Of a stretch of DNA of 16,793 nucleotides, positions 14,896 through 16,793 are shown in pieces (within the stretch, counting starts at the first letter, position 1; each line of letters begins with the position of its first letter). The DNA is taken from assembly GCA_964551455.1 (NCBI GenBank), contig CAZKDA010000098.1, forward strand, positions 1 through 16,793, in the 5' to 3' direction. Origin of the DNA: JAHDHW01 sp964551455 (GTDB taxonomy: Bacteria; Bacteroidota; Bacteroidia; Chitinophagales; Saprospiraceae). The notes below the pieces were generated by a model that did no database searches, was not told the DNA's origin, and saw nothing but the letters and a program-made list of their open reading frames with translations. A program made the position numbers and the translations under genes.

Positions 14896-15603
14896 TTTTT
14901 CAAGCTGAAGCGCTTTCGGGAATAAGATATTGTTTTCCAGGTGAACGTGTTTGTGCAGATCCGCTTCGAACTCCTGCAATTTTGCGTAAAGCACCCGATA
15001 CGTGTTACAGGCGGTGGCCGGTGGCGTGTAATTGTCACTGAGTGTATCGATTTTCCTTAAAATATCGCCGGCAGTTTCGTGTTCTGCCTCCATCATTTTA
15101 ATGGGGTTGGCGATCGTTCCGAAGGGAGAAACCATGCAGGCATTGCTTTCGCTTTTTGTCGCCACCAACTGTTTGATGTAAGGGAACAAAATCTTTTCTT
15201 CTTTTTGCAGATGTGCGTCCAGTTCCATAGCCACTTCCTGAAAAAGTTGGTTGATCTCAACTGTTTCCGGGTGGTTTTCACCGTGAACCCTGGCTACTTT
15301 TTGTGCGTATTGAACGATCACCGGGATGTTTTCCCTGACATAAGTATGATGTTGATTGACGATGTAATCGGCTAAAAAATCCGGCTGCCAGCGATCAAAG
15401 TCGTGAGCGCTTTCGGCTTGACTGGCCAAGTTTTTCAGATCGTTTTCAATATCGGCAAGGCTGATCGACTTTTGATTGCAAACTTCGGAGAGGCCAACTT
15501 TTCCGCCACAGCAAAAATCTATTCCATATTTTTTGAACACGTCGGCGGCTTTGTAATTTGATGCAACGATTTCCCCGACTGTCTTTTCAAGAAGTGATTC
15601 CAT
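14881..15603 (-). CDS. ric: Iron-sulfur cluster repair di-iron protein (RIC/ScdA/YtfE)
   Basis: A 240-residue protein that repairs Fe-S clusters damaged by nitric oxide or peroxide. The N-terminal ScdA domain (about 1-55) carries the conserved Cys31-Cys32 in IDFCCGG. The C-terminal hemerythrin-like domain holds the di-iron ligands at spacings equal to E. coli YtfE: His86, His131, Glu135 (HLQKEEKILFP), His175 (MEAEHETAG), His219 and Glu223 (HVHLENNILFP). The ATG at 15603 has no Shine-Dalgarno. Two FNR/CRP-like palindromes upstream suggest control by a nitrosative- or anaerobiosis-sensing regulator of that family. The C-terminal residues VRRS and the stop come from heptad array D, so the last few residues are probably not conserved. 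Confidence 0.93.
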   Translation of the reverse strand: MESLLEKTVGEIVASNYKAADVFKKYGIDFCCGGKVGLSEVCNQKSISLADIENDLKNLASQAESAHDFDRWQPDFLADYIVNQHHTYVRENIPVIVQYAQKVARVHGENHPETVEINQLFQEVAMELDAHLQKEEKILFPYIKQLVATKSESNACMVSPFGTIANPIKMMEAEHETAGDILRKIDTLSDNYTPPATACNTYRVLYAKLQEFEADLHKHVHLENNILFPKALQLEKVRRS

Positions 15604-15682
15604 ATTTATTAAATTTAAAAAAATGATTGAAAACTATGTTGTAATTCGTTGCCAAAAGTCTTCAAAATAAGGCTGGTAAAAA

Positions 15683-15717
15683 ATGATTTTCATCAATTGA
15701 AAGTTGACATTAGTCAT
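15683..15717. promoter_or_regulatory. Twin FNR/CRP-family-like operators upstream of ric
   Basis: ATGAT-TTTC-ATCAA (15683-15696) and TTGAC-ATTA-GTCAT (15704-15717) each have perfect 4-bp half sites around N4, close to the FNR/DNR consensus TTGAT-N4-ATCAA. Their centres (15689.5 and 15710.5) are 21 bp apart, two helical turns, which places them on one face of the DNA. The nearer one is 80 bases above the ric ATG. NO-responsive CRP/FNR regulators commonly control ric genes. No perfect TAnnTTTG promoter was found between them and ric. Confidence 0.5.
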
Positions 15718-15765
15718 CGGAGTTTTCCAAAAAATAGTTTAGACGGTTTGAAGGAAGTGAACAGG

Positions 15766-15865
15766 AGCTATGCGTAATAAGCTATGCGTTATGGGTTAAA
15801 CAAACTAATACACCAATAAACTAATACACATCGAACCTGACCTGTAACTTGTAACGAGCAACTTC
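15766..15865. repeat. Degenerate short-period intergenic repeat E
   Basis: GCTATGCGTAATAA is followed by GCTATGCGTTATGG (14-base direct repeat, two heptads). Then come two copies of AAACTAATACAC about 15 bases apart, then GTAACTT and GTAACGA. The 7-base period and AAC-type words resemble arrays A-D, but the pattern is decayed. It ends five bases before the phosphopantetheinyl transferase stop codon. Confidence 0.55.
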
Positions 15866-15870
15866 GCACC

Positions 15871-16497
15871 TCAAAAAGTAAATACCAAAACATAGTCATT
15901 CGCAATGCGGTATTCCAGCCTGAGCGGCGCTTGTCGCCCGGCGATACGGGCATCCAGATTTCCGTTTTTTTTCTGTTTGAAAGGAAGGATATAAATATCG
16001 TTTTTGATGTCCGTGCTTTTTAAACCCAGGAATTTAAACGCCGCTTCCTTCGCGCCCCAGTACACATGCAACGACAGGTCGTTTTGCTGTCCGGAGCAAT
16101 CCTGGAGTTCCTGTTTGCTCATAAAAAGTCCCAGACCTTTAGCAATATTCGGTTTAAAAACCTGGATATCGACGCCGGCGGAGCGTTGTGTTTCCACCAA
16201 AACGCATACATATTTCCCGGAGTGTGAAATAGACAACTGGCGGGGAGAATTTTCCAAAAAGGGTTTCCCCTGATCGTCATACCGTAGGCTGAAATTACTT
16301 ATACCTAAAATCTCACGCAGCAATAACCGGACGCCCAGCCATTCCCTTTTCTTTTTTTCGCTTTTCAGCGCGGAATATTCAAGCAGCGCAGCTTGGTCCG
16401 CCTCCAGCCGTTCGAGCATTTCCGCAGCAGTCGCATCGATCTCCGCCACCGCCAAAACGGCCCTGTTTTCCAACTTTTCCAGCAGGATGGTTTTCAA
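15871..16497 (-). CDS. 4'-phosphopantetheinyl transferase, Sfp type
   Basis: A 208-residue Sfp-type transferase that moves 4'-phosphopantetheine from CoA to a serine of acyl or peptidyl carrier proteins. Motifs in order: KPFLENSPRQLSISHSGKY (78-96), containing the conserved SxSH-type strand; GVDIQ (108-112) with metal-binding Asp110; and YWGAKEAAFKFLG (146-158) with Glu151. The usual second acidic residue of GVDIE is Gln112 here, a substitution in a metal-coordinating position that is tolerated in some family members. The start is probably TTG at 16497: a stop codon lies four codons upstream, no ATG intervenes, and a downstream Met would remove the first strand (ILLEKLENRAVLAVAEI). No carrier-protein or synthase gene is in the window, so it may simply serve fatty-acid ACP. 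Confidence 0.85.
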   Translation of the reverse strand: MKTILLEKLENRAVLAVAEIDATAAEMLERLEADQAALLEYSALKSEKKKREWLGVRLLLREILGISNFSLRYDDQGKPFLENSPRQLSISHSGKYVCVLVETQRSAGVDIQVFKPNIAKGLGLFMSKQELQDCSGQQNDLSLHVYWGAKEAAFKFLGLKSTDIKNDIYILPFKQKKNGNLDARIAGRQAPLRLEYRIANDYVLVFTF

Positions 16498-16584
16498 AGT
16501 TGTTTTTTAGGTAAAGGTAAGTAATTGGAATAGGCTAATGGGGGTTAGGAGCAATTTACCTTGTACTGTCTCTTAATTTTTTTT

Positions 16585-16613
16585 CAATGCCGTACACAAA
16601 AAGTATGGCATTG
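16585..16613. repeat. 11-bp-stem hairpin
   Basis: CAATGCCGTAC (16585-16595) and GTATGGCATTG (16603-16613) pair with a single G-T position around a 7-base A-rich loop. A run of eight T precedes it on the plus strand. That is the wrong side for a terminator on plus, and it reads as A on minus, so its role is unclear. Confidence 0.6.
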
Positions 16614-16770
16614 AAGATTGGATTAATATTGACAAACTATTAAAATTCAAATGATAAACCATTGGCTAATTTTGATGTGTCAATTGATGGAACATATAAA
16701 AATCTGACTGTGGGGGTTATTTTCCAGAACTTTAATACTTAACTCAAGTTGCGGATAATTTTGAATCCAA

Positions 16771-16789
16771 CCTGCCTGCGGCAGGCAGG
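16771..16789. repeat. 19-bp GC-rich palindrome
   Basis: CCTGCCTGC-G-GCAGGCAGG is a perfect dyad with 9-bp arms. It is built from CCTG/CAGG words and stands out from the AT-rich surroundings. Short palindromes of this type occur as dispersed intergenic repeats in several bacterial groups. Only one copy is in this window. Confidence 0.7.
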
Positions 16790-16793
16790 CTGA

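Larger units (their letters stand above)
16498..16793. other. Non-coding right end
   Basis: No ORF longer than about 20 codons is credible here. It holds a hairpin at 16585-16613 and a GC-rich palindrome at 16771-16789, otherwise AT-rich sequence. It should contain the promoter of the phosphopantetheinyl transferase gene, but no clear TAnnTTTG was found on the minus strand. Confidence 0.6.

Noticed and set aside
16585..16613. Hairpin as an intrinsic terminator
   Set aside because: The T-run precedes the stem on the plus strand and reads as A after it on the minus strand, so neither orientation fits a terminator.

Overview
The window looks like a chromosomal contig from a member of the Bacteroidota, most likely a Saprospiria/Cytophagia-type heterotroph. 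The evidence is: a secreted protein ending in a type IX secretion (T9SS) sorting domain, a long cysteine-containing repeat adhesin, promoter elements of the Bacteroidota form TAnnTTTG, and no consistent Shine-Dalgarno sequences. A run of exactly ten N at 8795-8804 marks this as draft assembly. No tRNA, rRNA, CRISPR array, transposase or phage gene was seen.

Layout. (1) 1-2822, minus strand: the N-terminal 940 codons of a large surface protein that runs off the left edge. It has a signal peptide, PKD/Ig-like segments, then tandem 82-residue units repeated at exactly 246 bp. (2) 3268-4974, plus strand: a T9SS cargo protein with a jelly-roll-like domain, a receptor-L-like segment, a MopE-type Asp-rich motif and a C-terminal sorting domain. 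(3) 5039-9372, minus strand: glutamine synthetase homologue, short-chain dehydrogenase, aldehyde dehydrogenase and MenI-type thioesterase. The first three suggest catabolism of an amine or amino alcohol by gamma-glutamylation (inference). (4) 9504-10741: an SRPBCC protein and a steroid 5-alpha-reductase-like membrane protein, convergent and overlapping by 4 bp. (5) 11018-13570: catalase and a divergent OxyR with both redox cysteines, sharing a compact pair of overlapping promoters. (6) 13546-14730: galactokinase, overlapping the oxyR 3' end. (7) 14881-15603: the di-iron Fe-S repair protein Ric, preceded by two FNR/CRP-like palindromes 21 bp apart. (8) 15871-16497: an Sfp-type phosphopantetheinyl transferase with a probable TTG start. 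(9) 16498-16793: no gene.

The most unusual signal lies between the genes. Four junctions (5477-5563, 6947-7082, 7890-7979, 14806-14895) hold arrays built from 7-bp words. A GTTYRTR-type arm is followed by an AACYAYR-type arm, so each array can fold into a long imperfect hairpin. A degenerate relative lies at 15766-15865. The arrays abut genes so tightly that they supply the start codon of the aldehyde dehydrogenase and the stop codons of the aldehyde dehydrogenase and Ric genes. A different pair of long hairpins lies at 10793-10902.

Functionally, katA, oxyR and ric form an oxidative and nitrosative stress neighbourhood; the 5-9 kb block is metabolic; the left 5 kb is cell-surface and secretion.
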